24,329 nt of DNA from the NCBI GenBank assembly GCA_964228555.1, contig CAXQZU010000035.1, positions 1 through 24,329 of the forward strand, written 5' to 3'. The DNA is from CAXQZU01 sp964228555 (GTDB lineage: Bacteria; Planctomycetota; PLA2; JAEUHO01). Shown here in pieces: positions 14,304-21,942 of this stretch (position 1 is the stretch's first letter; every line of letters starts with the position of its first letter). The position numbers were made by a program, and so were the translations under genes. The notes beneath the pieces were generated by a model. That model was not told the DNA's origin, did no database searches, and saw only the letters and a list, made by a program, of their open reading frames with translations.

Positions 14304-15605
14304 CTAGCGCACCGGATCCCCGGCGTCTCCGTCCCGTGGTGCCACGGGAGCCACGGGGACCCCGGGTGCACCGGGAGCGGCCGGCGCTGCCGTCCGCGCG
14401 GGCACACGACCCAGCAGGGCCACCGCCTGCGTGAACAGCATGCGCGCCGTGCCGGTCACGCTGGCCCGCTCGGCGGGCGTCACGCGGCCCTTCGCCAGCA
14501 GGCCGTCGAGGTGCTTGACGAAGCCCGCCAGCGCCAGGCGCACCGGCCCCTCCACCTTGAGTTCCTCCAGACGCGGGCCCGCGGCGCCCGCGATGCGCCG
14601 CACGGTGGCGATCTCCTCCAGCCGCGGCTCGGCCCCCGCGCGCCACGCCGGGCGCTCGGGCGCCTCCAGCGCCGCGCTCACCAGCGAACGCACGAAGAGG
14701 GCGTGGCGCTCCATGCTGGCCCAGTCCAGCCGCCCGGGCACGTCCTCGGGCCGGTGGTAGTGCGCGCAGGCGCCCGTCGTGACGAAGAGGAACGGCACCT
14801 CGCGCTCCTGGAAGGGCACGTAGTCGCTGTAGCCCGTGGGCGGCTGGAAGTCGATGCCCAGGCGCGCCTTGGACAGGCCCGCGGGCGCCTCGGCCGCGTC
14901 CAGCCAGGCATCCAGCCACGCGCAGTGCTCGCTGCCCATCAGGAACAGCGTGCCCGGCACGAGGTCGGCCAGCGAACGCCCCATCTGGTCCAGCGTGAGG
15001 AACAGCGCGCAGCGCTCCAGCGGCACAGGCGGCTGCGCCACGAAGGCACGGCTGCCCTCCAGCCGTTGCTCCTCGAGGTCGAAGGCCACCACGCACAGCG
15101 CGCGCGGCAGCGGTGCCGTGCGCGAGACACGTTGCTCCCGCTCCACCAGCGCCCGCACCACCTCCAGCATCACGGCCACGCCCGAGGCGTTGTCGTCCGC
15201 GCCCGGGTAGGTGATGCCGTCCCGCACGCCGAGGTGGTCGTAGTGGGCCGACAGCAGCACGTACTGGGGCAGCGGATCGCCCGGCGGCGGCGGCGCCGGC
15301 CACCACGCGCACACGTTGCGCCCGCGCGGCGCGCCGGGGCTGCCGCCGAAGTCCACTGCCATCGACGCCTGTCCCGGCAGCGGCACCATCCCAAGCGCGG
15401 CCAGCTCGGCGGCCACGTAGGCCGCGGCCCGCTCGCGCTGCTCCCAGCCACCACGCCCGGCCATCTCCGGCGCGCACAGCCGCTCCACGTGACGGCGCAG
15501 CGTCACCTCGCCGCCGGGCCCGCCCGCCGGCACGGGGTCGGCTCCCAGCGCGCCTGCAGCGCAGGCCAGCCCCAGCAGCAGCAGCGCCAGCGCGACCCGG
15601 CGCAT
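14304..15605 (-). CDS. Exported M28-family zinc metallopeptidase
   Basis: This is a probable aminopeptidase or carboxypeptidase acting outside the cytoplasm. The 433-aa precursor starts with a signal peptide (MRRVALALLLLGLACAAGALG). M28 zinc and catalytic residues appear in order: H121 and D123 in HYDHLG, D137 in GADDNASG, the EE pair at 178-179 in DLEEQRLEGS, D206 in LDQMGR and a C-terminal histidine in HYHRPED (H282/H284). After the peptidase domain come about 110 residues of helical and Pro/Ala-rich tail of unknown role. LxxC in the signal peptide weakly resembles a lipobox. It starts 10 nt after the acyl-CoA dehydrogenase stop and is probably the last gene of that operon. Confidence 0.85.
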   Translation of the reverse strand: MRRVALALLLLGLACAAGALGADPVPAGGPGGEVTLRRHVERLCAPEMAGRGGWEQRERAAAYVAAELAALGMVPLPGQASMAVDFGGSPGAPRGRNVCAWWPAPPPPGDPLPQYVLLSAHYDHLGVRDGITYPGADDNASGVAVMLEVVRALVEREQRVSRTAPLPRALCVVAFDLEEQRLEGSRAFVAQPPVPLERCALFLTLDQMGRSLADLVPGTLFLMGSEHCAWLDAWLDAAEAPAGLSKARLGIDFQPPTGYSDYVPFQEREVPFLFVTTGACAHYHRPEDVPGRLDWASMERHALFVRSLVSAALEAPERPAWRAGAEPRLEEIATVRRIAGAAGPRLEELKVEGPVRLALAGFVKHLDGLLAKGRVTPAERASVTGTARMLFTQAVALLGRVPARTAAPAAPGAPGVPVAPVAPRDGDAGDPVR

Positions 15606-15615
15606 CGCGTGAGCC

Positions 15616-16794
15616 CTAGAGCGAGTCCAGCCAGCGCGTGAGGATCAGGCGCTGGATCTCGCTGGTGCCCTCGCCGATCTCGCACAGCTTGGCGTCGCGC
15701 AGGATGCGCTCGGCCGGGAACTCGCGCGTGTAGCCCACGCCGCCCAGGATCTGCACGGCGCTGTGCGCGGCGCGCATGGCCACCTCGCTGGCGTAGAGCT
15801 TGCACATCGAGGCCCACGGCGCGAACTCCAGCCCCTGGTCCTTGCGCCAGGCCGCCTCGTAGACGAGGTTGCGCGCGGCCTGGATCTCCATGGCCATGTC
15901 GGCCAGGCGGTGCGCCACCGGCTGCATGTCGATCAGGCGCTTGCCGAACTGCTTGCGCTCCTTGGCGTAGGGCAGGGCCGTGTCCAGCGCGCCCTGCGCC
16001 AGGCCCAGCGCCATGGCGCCGATGGAGATGCGCCCGCCCTCGAGCGTCTTCATGAAGGCCTTGAAGCCCTGCCCGGGCTCGCCCAGCCGGTTGCCGGCCG
16101 GGATGCGGCAGTCGGTGAAGACCAGCTCGCGCGTGTCGCTGCCGCGCAGGCCCAGCTTGTCTTCCAGCTTGCCGTAGGAGAGGCCCGGCGTGCCCTTCTC
16201 CACCACGAAGGCGCTGATCTGGCTGGGGTCGCCCACCTCGCCGCCGGTGCGCGCGGTGAAGGTGATGACCCCGGCGTGCGTGCCGTTGGTGCAGTAGATC
16301 TTCGAGCCGTTGACCACGTAGTGGTCACCGTCCTTGATCGCGGTCACGCGCGTGGCCTTGGCGTCGCTGCCCGCGCCCGGCTCGGTGAGCGCGAAGGCGC
16401 CCAGCATGCGGCCCGAGGCCAGCGCCGGCACCCAGCGCGCACGCTGCTCGGCCGTGCCGAAGTGCTGGATGGGCCCGGTGCCCAGCGAGGTGTGCGCGGC
16501 CACGGTGATGGACGTGGTGCCGCACACGCGGGCCAGTTCCTCCACCACGATCGAGTAGGCGCGATAGTCCAGGCCGGCGCCCCCCACCTCCTCGGGCCAC
16601 GGCACGCCCAGCAGGCCCAGCTCGGCCAGCTTGGGCATCGTCTCGCTGGGGAAGCGTGCCTCCTCGTCCAGCTCGGTGGCCTTGGGCGCCACCTCGCCCA
16701 GCGCGAAGTCGCGCACCATCTGGCGCACCTGCAGGTGCTCCTCGGAGAGGAAGGGGCTCGCGCCCGGGGCGTGGCTCGTGTCGAGGGTGGCCAT
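15616..16794 (-). CDS. Acyl-CoA dehydrogenase (SCAD/MCAD type)
   Basis: This FAD enzyme would introduce the alpha-beta double bond into an acyl-CoA and pass electrons to ETF. The 392-aa product has family signatures: GAFALTEPGAGSDAKATRVTA for FAD/substrate, KLGLRGSDTRELVFTDCRIP, RISIGAMALGLAQGALDTALPYAKERKQFG and QILGGVGYTREFPAERILRDAK. The catalytic glutamate is in IGEGTSEIQR (E375), the short/medium-chain position rather than the isovaleryl-CoA position. Substrate cannot be fixed. It follows the B12-binding subunit gene after 38 bp that contain a perfect inverted repeat and a -10-like box, so it may have its own promoter in addition to read-through. Confidence 0.9.
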   Translation of the reverse strand: MATLDTSHAPGASPFLSEEHLQVRQMVRDFALGEVAPKATELDEEARFPSETMPKLAELGLLGVPWPEEVGGAGLDYRAYSIVVEELARVCGTTSITVAAHTSLGTGPIQHFGTAEQRARWVPALASGRMLGAFALTEPGAGSDAKATRVTAIKDGDHYVVNGSKIYCTNGTHAGVITFTARTGGEVGDPSQISAFVVEKGTPGLSYGKLEDKLGLRGSDTRELVFTDCRIPAGNRLGEPGQGFKAFMKTLEGGRISIGAMALGLAQGALDTALPYAKERKQFGKRLIDMQPVAHRLADMAMEIQAARNLVYEAAWRKDQGLEFAPWASMCKLYASEVAMRAAHSAVQILGGVGYTREFPAERILRDAKLCEIGEGTSEIQRLILTRWLDSL

Positions 16795-16807
16795 GGCGCG
16801 CCTACCC

Positions 16808-16820
16808 TACCCGTCGGGTA
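16808..16820. promoter_or_regulatory. Perfect inverted repeat upstream of the acyl-CoA dehydrogenase gene
   Basis: TACCCG (16808-16813) and CGGGTA (16815-16820) are perfect reverse complements around one central base. It lies 14-26 bp before the ATG on the minus strand and overlaps a TAGGGT -10-like hexamer (16804-16809). This is the position of a repressor operator. The size is small for a TetR-type site, and the regulator is unknown. Confidence 0.4.
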
Positions 16821-16832
16821 CGCCAGCGCTGC

Positions 16833-17312
16833 CTAGGACCGCCCCCCGGCGGCCGCCGCCCGGCGGGCGGCCACGGCCTCGCGCACGAAGCCCACCAGGT
16901 CAGCCAGCGGCGTGCCCGGCCCGAAGAGCCGGTCCACGCCCAGGGCCGTGAGCTGGGCCTGGTCCTCGGGGGGGATGATGCCGCCCCCCGTCACCACGAT
17001 GTCCGCGCCGCCCCGGGCCTTGAGCAGCTCCAGCACGCGCGGGAACAAGGTCATGTGGGCGCCCGAGTGGATGGACAGGCCCACGCAGTCCACGTCCTCC
17101 TGCAGCGCCGCCTCGACGATCATCTCGGGCGTCTGGCGCAGGCCCGTGTAGATGACCTCGAAGCCTGCGTCGCGGAAGGCCGCGGCCACCACCTTGGCGC
17201 CCCGGTCGTGGCCGTCGAGACCCGCCTTGGCCACCAGCACGCGCACCGGGCGCGTCAGGGCCGGCGCGGCGCCCGCGGCAGCAGCCTTGGGAGGGAGGGG
17301 CGCGGCGCTCAT
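16833..17312 (-). CDS. B12-binding subunit of a methylmalonyl-CoA mutase-type enzyme
   Basis: This is a stand-alone cobalamin-binding domain (159 aa) that pairs with a separate catalytic subunit to carry out carbon-skeleton rearrangement of acyl-CoAs, such as methylmalonyl-CoA/succinyl-CoA or isobutyryl-CoA/butyryl-CoA. It has VLVAKAGLDGHDRGAKVVA with the DxHxxG cobalt-ligand motif (D33, H35, G38), GLSIHSGAH (S80) and VVTGGGIIPPED (G109-G111), the complete B12-binding Rossmann signature. The first 20 residues are an Ala/Pro-rich extension. Its ATG overlaps the meaB TGA (ATGA, 17309-17312). The large catalytic subunit is not in the window. Confidence 0.9.
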   Translation of the reverse strand: MSAAPLPPKAAAAGAAPALTRPVRVLVAKAGLDGHDRGAKVVAAAFRDAGFEVIYTGLRQTPEMIVEAALQEDVDCVGLSIHSGAHMTLFPRVLELLKARGGADIVVTGGGIIPPEDQAQLTALGVDRLFGPGTPLADLVGFVREAVAARRAAAAGGRS

Positions 17313-18268
17313 GGCCTCTTGGATAGCAAGGCCCGGGCGGCAGCCTGAGCGCTGGCGCGGCCCCCCGCCACCTCGGCGGCGAGGCGCTCGAGCTCCGCGC
17401 CCTGCTGCGCCCAGTACGCACGCGCCCGGTGGCGCTCGACCTCCTCGCGCACGCGACGGCGCGCGCGGGCCAGCCGCCGGGCTGCCAGCGCGGCGGGTGC
17501 GTGGCCCTCGCCGCGCGCCAGCAGCGCCTCGGCCAGCGCCTGCACGCCCTCGCCCTTGGTGGCCACCGTGAGGAACACGGGCGGCGCCCCCGGCAGGCCA
17601 TCGCTGCCCGACGAGCCGCCGCCCGCGCCGCGCGTGCGCAGCTCGAAGGCGGCCTTGAGCGCGGCCTCCAGCCGGTCGGCCCCGGCCCGGTCGGCCTGGT
17701 TCACCACCACCACGTCGGCCATCTCCACCAGCCCGGCCTTGAGCGCCTGCACGTCGTCGCCGCCGCCCGGGGCCAGCACCAGCACGGTGGTGTCGGCCGC
17801 GCCGGCCACGTCCATCTCGCCCTGGCCCACGCCCACCGTCTCGATCACCACCGGGTCGAAGCCGGCCGCGTCCAGCAGGTCGGCCGAGTCCTCGGCCGAG
17901 GCGGCCAGCCCGCCGGCGGCGCCGCGGCTGGCCAGCGAGCGCACGAACACGCCCGCGTCGCCCAGGTGCTGCGTCATGCGGATGCGGTCGCCCAGCAGCG
18001 CACCGCCCGTGAAGGCGCTGGAGGGGTCCACCGCCAGCACGCCCACGCGCCGGCCGGCCTTGCGCCAGGCCCCCACCAGCGCCGACACCAGCGTGCTCTT
18101 GCCCGCGCCGGGCGGGCCCGTGACGCCAATCCGGTGCGCGCGGCCGATGCGCCCGGCCAGCCGCTCCAGCAGCGCCTGGCCCGCCTCGGCCTCGTTCTCC
18201 ACCACCGTCAGCGCGCGGGCCAGCGCGCGCAGGTCGCCGGCCAGCAGCGCCTCGGGCGTGACCTGCAC
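17309..18268 (-). CDS. meaB: MeaB/ArgK-family G-protein chaperone of B12-dependent mutase
   Basis: MeaB couples GTP hydrolysis to loading and protection of adenosylcobalamin in methylmalonyl-CoA mutase-type enzymes. The 319-aa product has the P-loop GVTGPPGAGKST (51-59), VDPSSAFTGGALLGDRIRM (switch region), the ETVGVGQ segment (143-149), and a C-terminal helical arm used for dimerisation. The base-recognition motif reads NQAD (190-193) instead of the usual NKxD, a conservative but uncommon change. A Gly/Ser-rich loop lies near residue 215. The start codon is GTG, 9 nt after the upstream acyl-CoA dehydrogenase stop. It is translationally coupled to the B12-binding subunit downstream. Confidence 0.9.
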   Translation of the reverse strand: MQVTPEALLAGDLRALARALTVVENEAEAGQALLERLAGRIGRAHRIGVTGPPGAGKSTLVSALVGAWRKAGRRVGVLAVDPSSAFTGGALLGDRIRMTQHLGDAGVFVRSLASRGAAGGLAASAEDSADLLDAAGFDPVVIETVGVGQGEMDVAGAADTTVLVLAPGGGDDVQALKAGLVEMADVVVVNQADRAGADRLEAALKAAFELRTRGAGGGSSGSDGLPGAPPVFLTVATKGEGVQALAEALLARGEGHAPAALAARRLARARRRVREEVERHRARAYWAQQGAELERLAAEVAGGRASAQAAARALLSKRP

Positions 18269-18277
18269 GGCGGCCGC

Positions 18278-19423
18278 CTAGGCGTCCTTGAGGTAGCTGC
18301 GGGCGATCACCAGCTTCTGGATCTCGGTGGTGCCCTCGTAGATCTCGGTGACGCGCGCGTCGCGGAAGTAGCGCTCGACAGGGAACTCGCGCGTGTAGCC
18401 CGCGCCGCCGTGCACCTGCACGGCCTCCTTGGCGCAGAAGTTCGCGCAGCGGCTGGCCTCCAGCTTGGCCATCGAGGCCTCGCGCCCGTGCGGCTTGCCG
18501 GCGTCCTTGAGCGTGGCCGCGCGGTAGATGAGCAGCTTGCACGACTCGATCCACGTGGCCATCTCGGCCACCTTCTCCTGGATGGCGCCGAAGCCGGCGA
18601 TGGCCTGCCCGAACTGCTCGCGCTCGCGCGCGTACTTGATGCTGGCGTCCAGGCAGGCCTGCGCGATGCCCACGGCCTGGCTGGCGATGCCGATGCGGCC
18701 CGTGTCCAGGATGCTCATGGCGATGGGGAAGCCGCGGTTCACCTCGCCCAGCACGTTGGCGGCGGGCACGCGCACGCGGTCGAGGCGCACCTCCACCGTC
18801 GGGCTGCCGCGCAGCCCCATCTTCTTCTCCTTCTTGCCGCACGAGAAGCCGGCCCAGGCCGTCTCCACCACGAAGGCCGTGATGCCGCGCGTGCCGCCCT
18901 GCGGGTCGGTGCGCGCGAAGACCACCATCACGTCGGCCTGGTCGCCGTGCGTGATCCACAGCTTGGTGCCCTCGAGCACCCAGCTGTCGCCGTCGCGCGT
19001 GGCCCGGCAGGTGAGCGAGCCGGCGTCGCTGCCGCTGCCCGCCTCCGAGAGCGCGTAGGCCCCCAGCAGCTCGCCCGTGGCCAGCCGCGGCAGGTAGGCC
19101 TTCTTGAGCGCCTCGCTGCCGTAGCGCACGAGCGCCTCGCACACCAGGCTGTTGTGGACGGAGAGCGTCACGCCCGTGCTGGCGCAGGCGCGGTTGATCT
19201 CCATCAGCACCAGCGAGCAGCCCAGCGAGCCCAGGTCGCTGCCGCCGTAGGCCTCCGGCACGCACATGCCCAGGTAGCCCTGCTCGGCGCTCATCCGCAC
19301 CTGCTCCTCGACGAAGCTCTCGGCCTCGTCGTGCCGGGCAGCCCGGGGAGCGAGCTCCTGGTCGGCGAAGGCGCGTGCCGCGTCGCGCAGCACCACCAGT
19401 TCCTCGGGCAGGTCGAAGTTCAT
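18278..19423 (-). CDS. Acyl-CoA dehydrogenase (SCAD-like)
   Basis: This is the first gene of the minus-strand catabolic operon. The 381-aa flavoprotein has GAYALSEAGSGSDAGSL for FAD, KMGLRGSPTVEVRLDRVRVP, RIGIASQAVGIAQACLDASIKYAREREQFG, VHGGAGYTREFPVERYFRDARV and the catalytic glutamate in YEGTTEIQK (E363). This is the pattern of butyryl/short-chain acyl-CoA dehydrogenases. It is clearly a paralogue of the 15616-16794 gene, not a recent duplicate, since they differ throughout. GAGGA precedes the ATG by a few bases. A TATCCT hexamer lies on the minus strand near 19468-19473, but no -35 is apparent. ETF genes are not in the window. Confidence 0.9.
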   Translation of the reverse strand: MNFDLPEELVVLRDAARAFADQELAPRAARHDEAESFVEEQVRMSAEQGYLGMCVPEAYGGSDLGSLGCSLVLMEINRACASTGVTLSVHNSLVCEALVRYGSEALKKAYLPRLATGELLGAYALSEAGSGSDAGSLTCRATRDGDSWVLEGTKLWITHGDQADVMVVFARTDPQGGTRGITAFVVETAWAGFSCGKKEKKMGLRGSPTVEVRLDRVRVPAANVLGEVNRGFPIAMSILDTGRIGIASQAVGIAQACLDASIKYAREREQFGQAIAGFGAIQEKVAEMATWIESCKLLIYRAATLKDAGKPHGREASMAKLEASRCANFCAKEAVQVHGGAGYTREFPVERYFRDARVTEIYEGTTEIQKLVIARSYLKDA

Positions 19424-19953
19424 GCGGTCCTCGGCCCAGCCCCCCGACGGGGCCTTGGCGCCCGCGAGGATAGGGCTCCGGGGGGCCGCCGCCCGCCTTG
19501 GCCGGGGAGGTGGACGGCCGGCAGCCGCTACAAGCCAAACCGACCCCCCGGAGGCCAGAAATGGCCTTCAGCAGCCCGGCGGACAGCAGGCCGGGCGAGG
19601 CAGGGCCCGTTAGGCGGGTCACCCAGGCCCATCCGGGACAGTCAACGCCCTAGCCCCACGAGCGCCAGCCCACGAACAACACGTGCCTGTCAGGGGACAA
19701 AGCGCTGAGCGCAGCACAAAATCTATCTGTTCCCGGTGCTCCCTCACGGATCGACCTCGCCAAGTCTGCCCAACATCATCATCCGCTGGGGGGAACATGC
19801 GCACATGTGAAGTTCGCTCACGACAAGGTCGCTCATCCCTGGGTGCAATAGGCGCGAGTAAGACTCCAGACGCATGTCACGCCCTGTCATCACGGAAGGG
19901 AAGCTGCCTCCTGGGCCGCCCACGTGTCCCTACTGCGCGCATACTAGGCCTAC
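19424..19953. other. Intergenic junction between catabolic operon and low-GC cassette
   Basis: This stretch of 530 bp without a supported gene contains repeat copy 3 (19550-19569). Composition falls from host-like to markedly lower GC at about 19640. The region must hold the promoters for the divergent acyl-CoA dehydrogenase operon and the ATPase cassette. CACATGTG (19802-19809) lies inside a slightly larger inverted repeat. Short open frames here overlap one another and carry no motif. I see no tRNA, integrase or clear attachment site. Confidence 0.5.
19550..19569 (-). repeat. Dispersed repeat, copy 3 (diverged, opposite strand)
   Basis: Read on the minus strand this is GAAGGCCATTTCTGGCCTCC, matching 17 of 20 positions of the copy at 431-450. 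The internal arms AGGCC and GGCCT are perfect here. It lies 126 bp upstream of the acyl-CoA dehydrogenase start and about 90 bp before the composition change that marks the cassette. Confidence 0.5.
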
Positions 19954-21933
19954 ATGCAGTGGAACTTTTCTCCGAAAACGCCTGGCGAGCCGACGCGCGA
20001 TCCGATCTCCAGTGAGTTCTTCGCCGCTGACGCGATCAAGAACGCAGCTGAGGCGCTCGTGCGCGAAGCGATACAGAACACACTCGACGCCCGTATCGAG
20101 GGTGCTAGAGGTCGCGCACGAGTACGAATCTATGTATCTGGGGTCCCCGGCGCACTGCCCGCTGAACGGCACACCCGTTGGTTCACTACGGCATGGCCCC
20201 ACTGGCTCGCACCGCGCAACGGGCTGCGTTCCGAGAGGCTCGTCAGGACTGCAGCCTGCCGCTTCCTCGTCTATGAGGACTTTGAGACGACTGGGCTGAT
20301 CGGTGATCAGGCCCAATACGAAGAACCGGACACTGCGCGAAACCCTTTCTTCTACTTCTGGCGTGCAGAGGGGGCCACGGAGAAGCACGAAGGCGGCCTA
20401 GGACGCTGGGGCATTGGCAAGCAGGTTTTCCCTCGTTCCAGCCAGACGCAGTCCCTGCTCGGATACTCCGTCACATCATCCGCGCCAGAGGGATTTCTGA
20501 TGGGACGCTGCATCCTAAAGCACCACAAAGTGGCCGGAGAAACCTATCGCCCAGACGGATACTACGGCGTCCGATCCACTGACGACGGCGTCGTCATGCC
20601 CGCCACGGACATTACCCTACTAGACACCTTTCGTCGTGACTTTAAGATTCAGCGCCAACCGGGCCAGACCGGTCTTTCTATCGTGGTGCCATGGGTGGAC
20701 GACACCAACGACGAGGGCGACGCGTCGGAGGGCTTCGATCACGACAGCCTCCTGCGCGCAGCGATTAGCGACTATTTCATCCCGATCCTTGAGGGCAAAC
20801 TAGACGTCGAAATCGAAGACTGGCGTCGCAGAACCTTGCTGAGCAAGGACACGTTTGAGGATGTGCTAAGAAGTGTGGAGCAGAACACGGATCAGGATGA
20901 AGCCGCTCGGATGCGCACTCTGATACGCATAGCATCTGCCCGAGAAGGGTCGCTGCCAGTCTTCACGCTTGGGCCATGCCCGCGCAACCGGGCCGGTTGG
21001 TCGGACAGCATGCTCACGCCAGAAAACACGATCGCGCTCCGCGAGGCACTGGCGGCCGGTCAGGCGGTTGAAGTGAGGGCAAGCCTCACGGTCAGGCCCA
21101 AGGGAGCCGCAGAGACCCCCGGCGAGGTGGCATGCCGCATCTTGAGGCTGGACGGAACACCAGTTCGTCCCTGCTATGTACGTGAAGATCTAATCGTGTC
21201 GGGGGTGAGGCGCTACAAGGTACCTGGGTATGTTTGTCTTGTCCGCGTGCCTAGCGGGCCCTTGGCCAACATGCTTGGCGATTCAGAGAATCCAGCCCAC
21301 ACGGAGTGGCAGTCAACTTCCCGGAATTTCCAGGGCAAGTACGTGAACGGCAAGGCGTGCATCGACTTCGTGACCGACTTGCCGCGCGAGTTGCTCAAGA
21401 GAGTGCATGGCACATCCCGCGAGTTGGACCGCCGACTGCTGGTTGATTTCTTCCAAGACCCGGGCCCGGAGATGGCAGATGCCGACCCCAAGCCTCGCAA
21501 GCCCACGGGGCCGACAGGTACGAAGGAGCCTACGCCTCCCAAGCCGCAGCCACGGATTGAGGGCGCGCCGGAGTTGCATCAGATCGTTCGCGGCTTTCGG
21601 TTCAGTGGCGCGGATCCTGCAGCAGGCCCCGGCACGCGACTCATCGTCAAAGCCGCGTACAAGACCACCAAGGGAGATCCTTTCAAAAAGTTCCACTCTG
21701 CAGATTTCTCGTTCCTCTCGAACAGCGGCATCGACGTGACATCCTCTGGATGTACCGTCACGCCGGTGTCCGCCCACCTCCTACAGGTCCGCGTCACGGC
21801 ATCCACATGGTCTCTAGAGGCCAAAGGCTTTGATGAGCACCGCGATCTCGTCGTGAAGTTTGACCGAGTTAGGACGCAGGCGGACGAGGCCTCCGTTTCC
21901 CCGGATTCTGAGCGAGCAGCAACTGCTTCTTGA
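19954..21933 (+). CDS. GHKL-type (Hsp90/MutL-like fold) ATPase, putative defence protein
   Basis: This is a 659-aa protein with an N-terminal GHKL ATP-binding domain. LVREAIQNTLDAR gives a textbook N-box ExxxNxxDA (E38, N42, D45), EDFETTGLIG (109-118) is a variant DxGxG box, and GGLGRWGIGKQVF (147-159) is the glycine-rich lid motif. A middle domain (to about residue 490) has no recognisable motif; a Pro/Lys-rich linker (about 500-540) leads to a C-terminal beta-rich domain. It is not a histidine kinase (no dimerisation H-box or receiver), nor MutL, gyrase B or HtpG by layout. GHKL ATPases with unknown partners are common in prokaryotic conflict systems, and two unknown genes follow within 9 nt and by overlap. 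GC is clearly below that of the neighbours. The assignment to defence is inference. Confidence 0.75.
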   Translation: MQWNFSPKTPGEPTRDPISSEFFAADAIKNAAEALVREAIQNTLDARIEGARGRARVRIYVSGVPGALPAERHTRWFTTAWPHWLAPRNGLRSERLVRTAACRFLVYEDFETTGLIGDQAQYEEPDTARNPFFYFWRAEGATEKHEGGLGRWGIGKQVFPRSSQTQSLLGYSVTSSAPEGFLMGRCILKHHKVAGETYRPDGYYGVRSTDDGVVMPATDITLLDTFRRDFKIQRQPGQTGLSIVVPWVDDTNDEGDASEGFDHDSLLRAAISDYFIPILEGKLDVEIEDWRRRTLLSKDTFEDVLRSVEQNTDQDEAARMRTLIRIASAREGSLPVFTLGPCPRNRAGWSDSMLTPENTIALREALAAGQAVEVRASLTVRPKGAAETPGEVACRILRLDGTPVRPCYVREDLIVSGVRRYKVPGYVCLVRVPSGPLANMLGDSENPAHTEWQSTSRNFQGKYVNGKACIDFVTDLPRELLKRVHGTSRELDRRLLVDFFQDPGPEMADADPKPRKPTGPTGTKEPTPPKPQPRIEGAPELHQIVRGFRFSGADPAAGPGTRLIVKAAYKTTKGDPFKKFHSADFSFLSNSGIDVTSSGCTVTPVSAHLLQVRVTASTWSLEAKGFDEHRDLVVKFDRVRTQADEASVSPDSERAATAS

Positions 21934-21942
21934 GACCCGTAC

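Noticed and set aside
12590..14407. 605-codon minus-strand open frame opposite fdsB
   Set aside because: It is a composition-driven shadow; fdsB on the plus strand has full cofactor motifs.
17313..19622. Long upstream extension of the B12-binding subunit frame
   Set aside because: Similarity to the B12-binding family begins near the ATG at 17312; the extension overlaps meaB and the acyl-CoA dehydrogenase in another frame.
17429..19708. 759-codon plus-strand open frame opposite meaB and the acyl-CoA dehydrogenase
   Set aside because: It is antisense to strong genes, with Arg/His/Ala/Gly-rich repetitive translation and no motif.
19930..20388. 152-codon minus-strand frame over the start of the ATPase gene
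   Set aside because: It is antisense to the N-box region of a well-supported ATPase domain and has no domain of its own.
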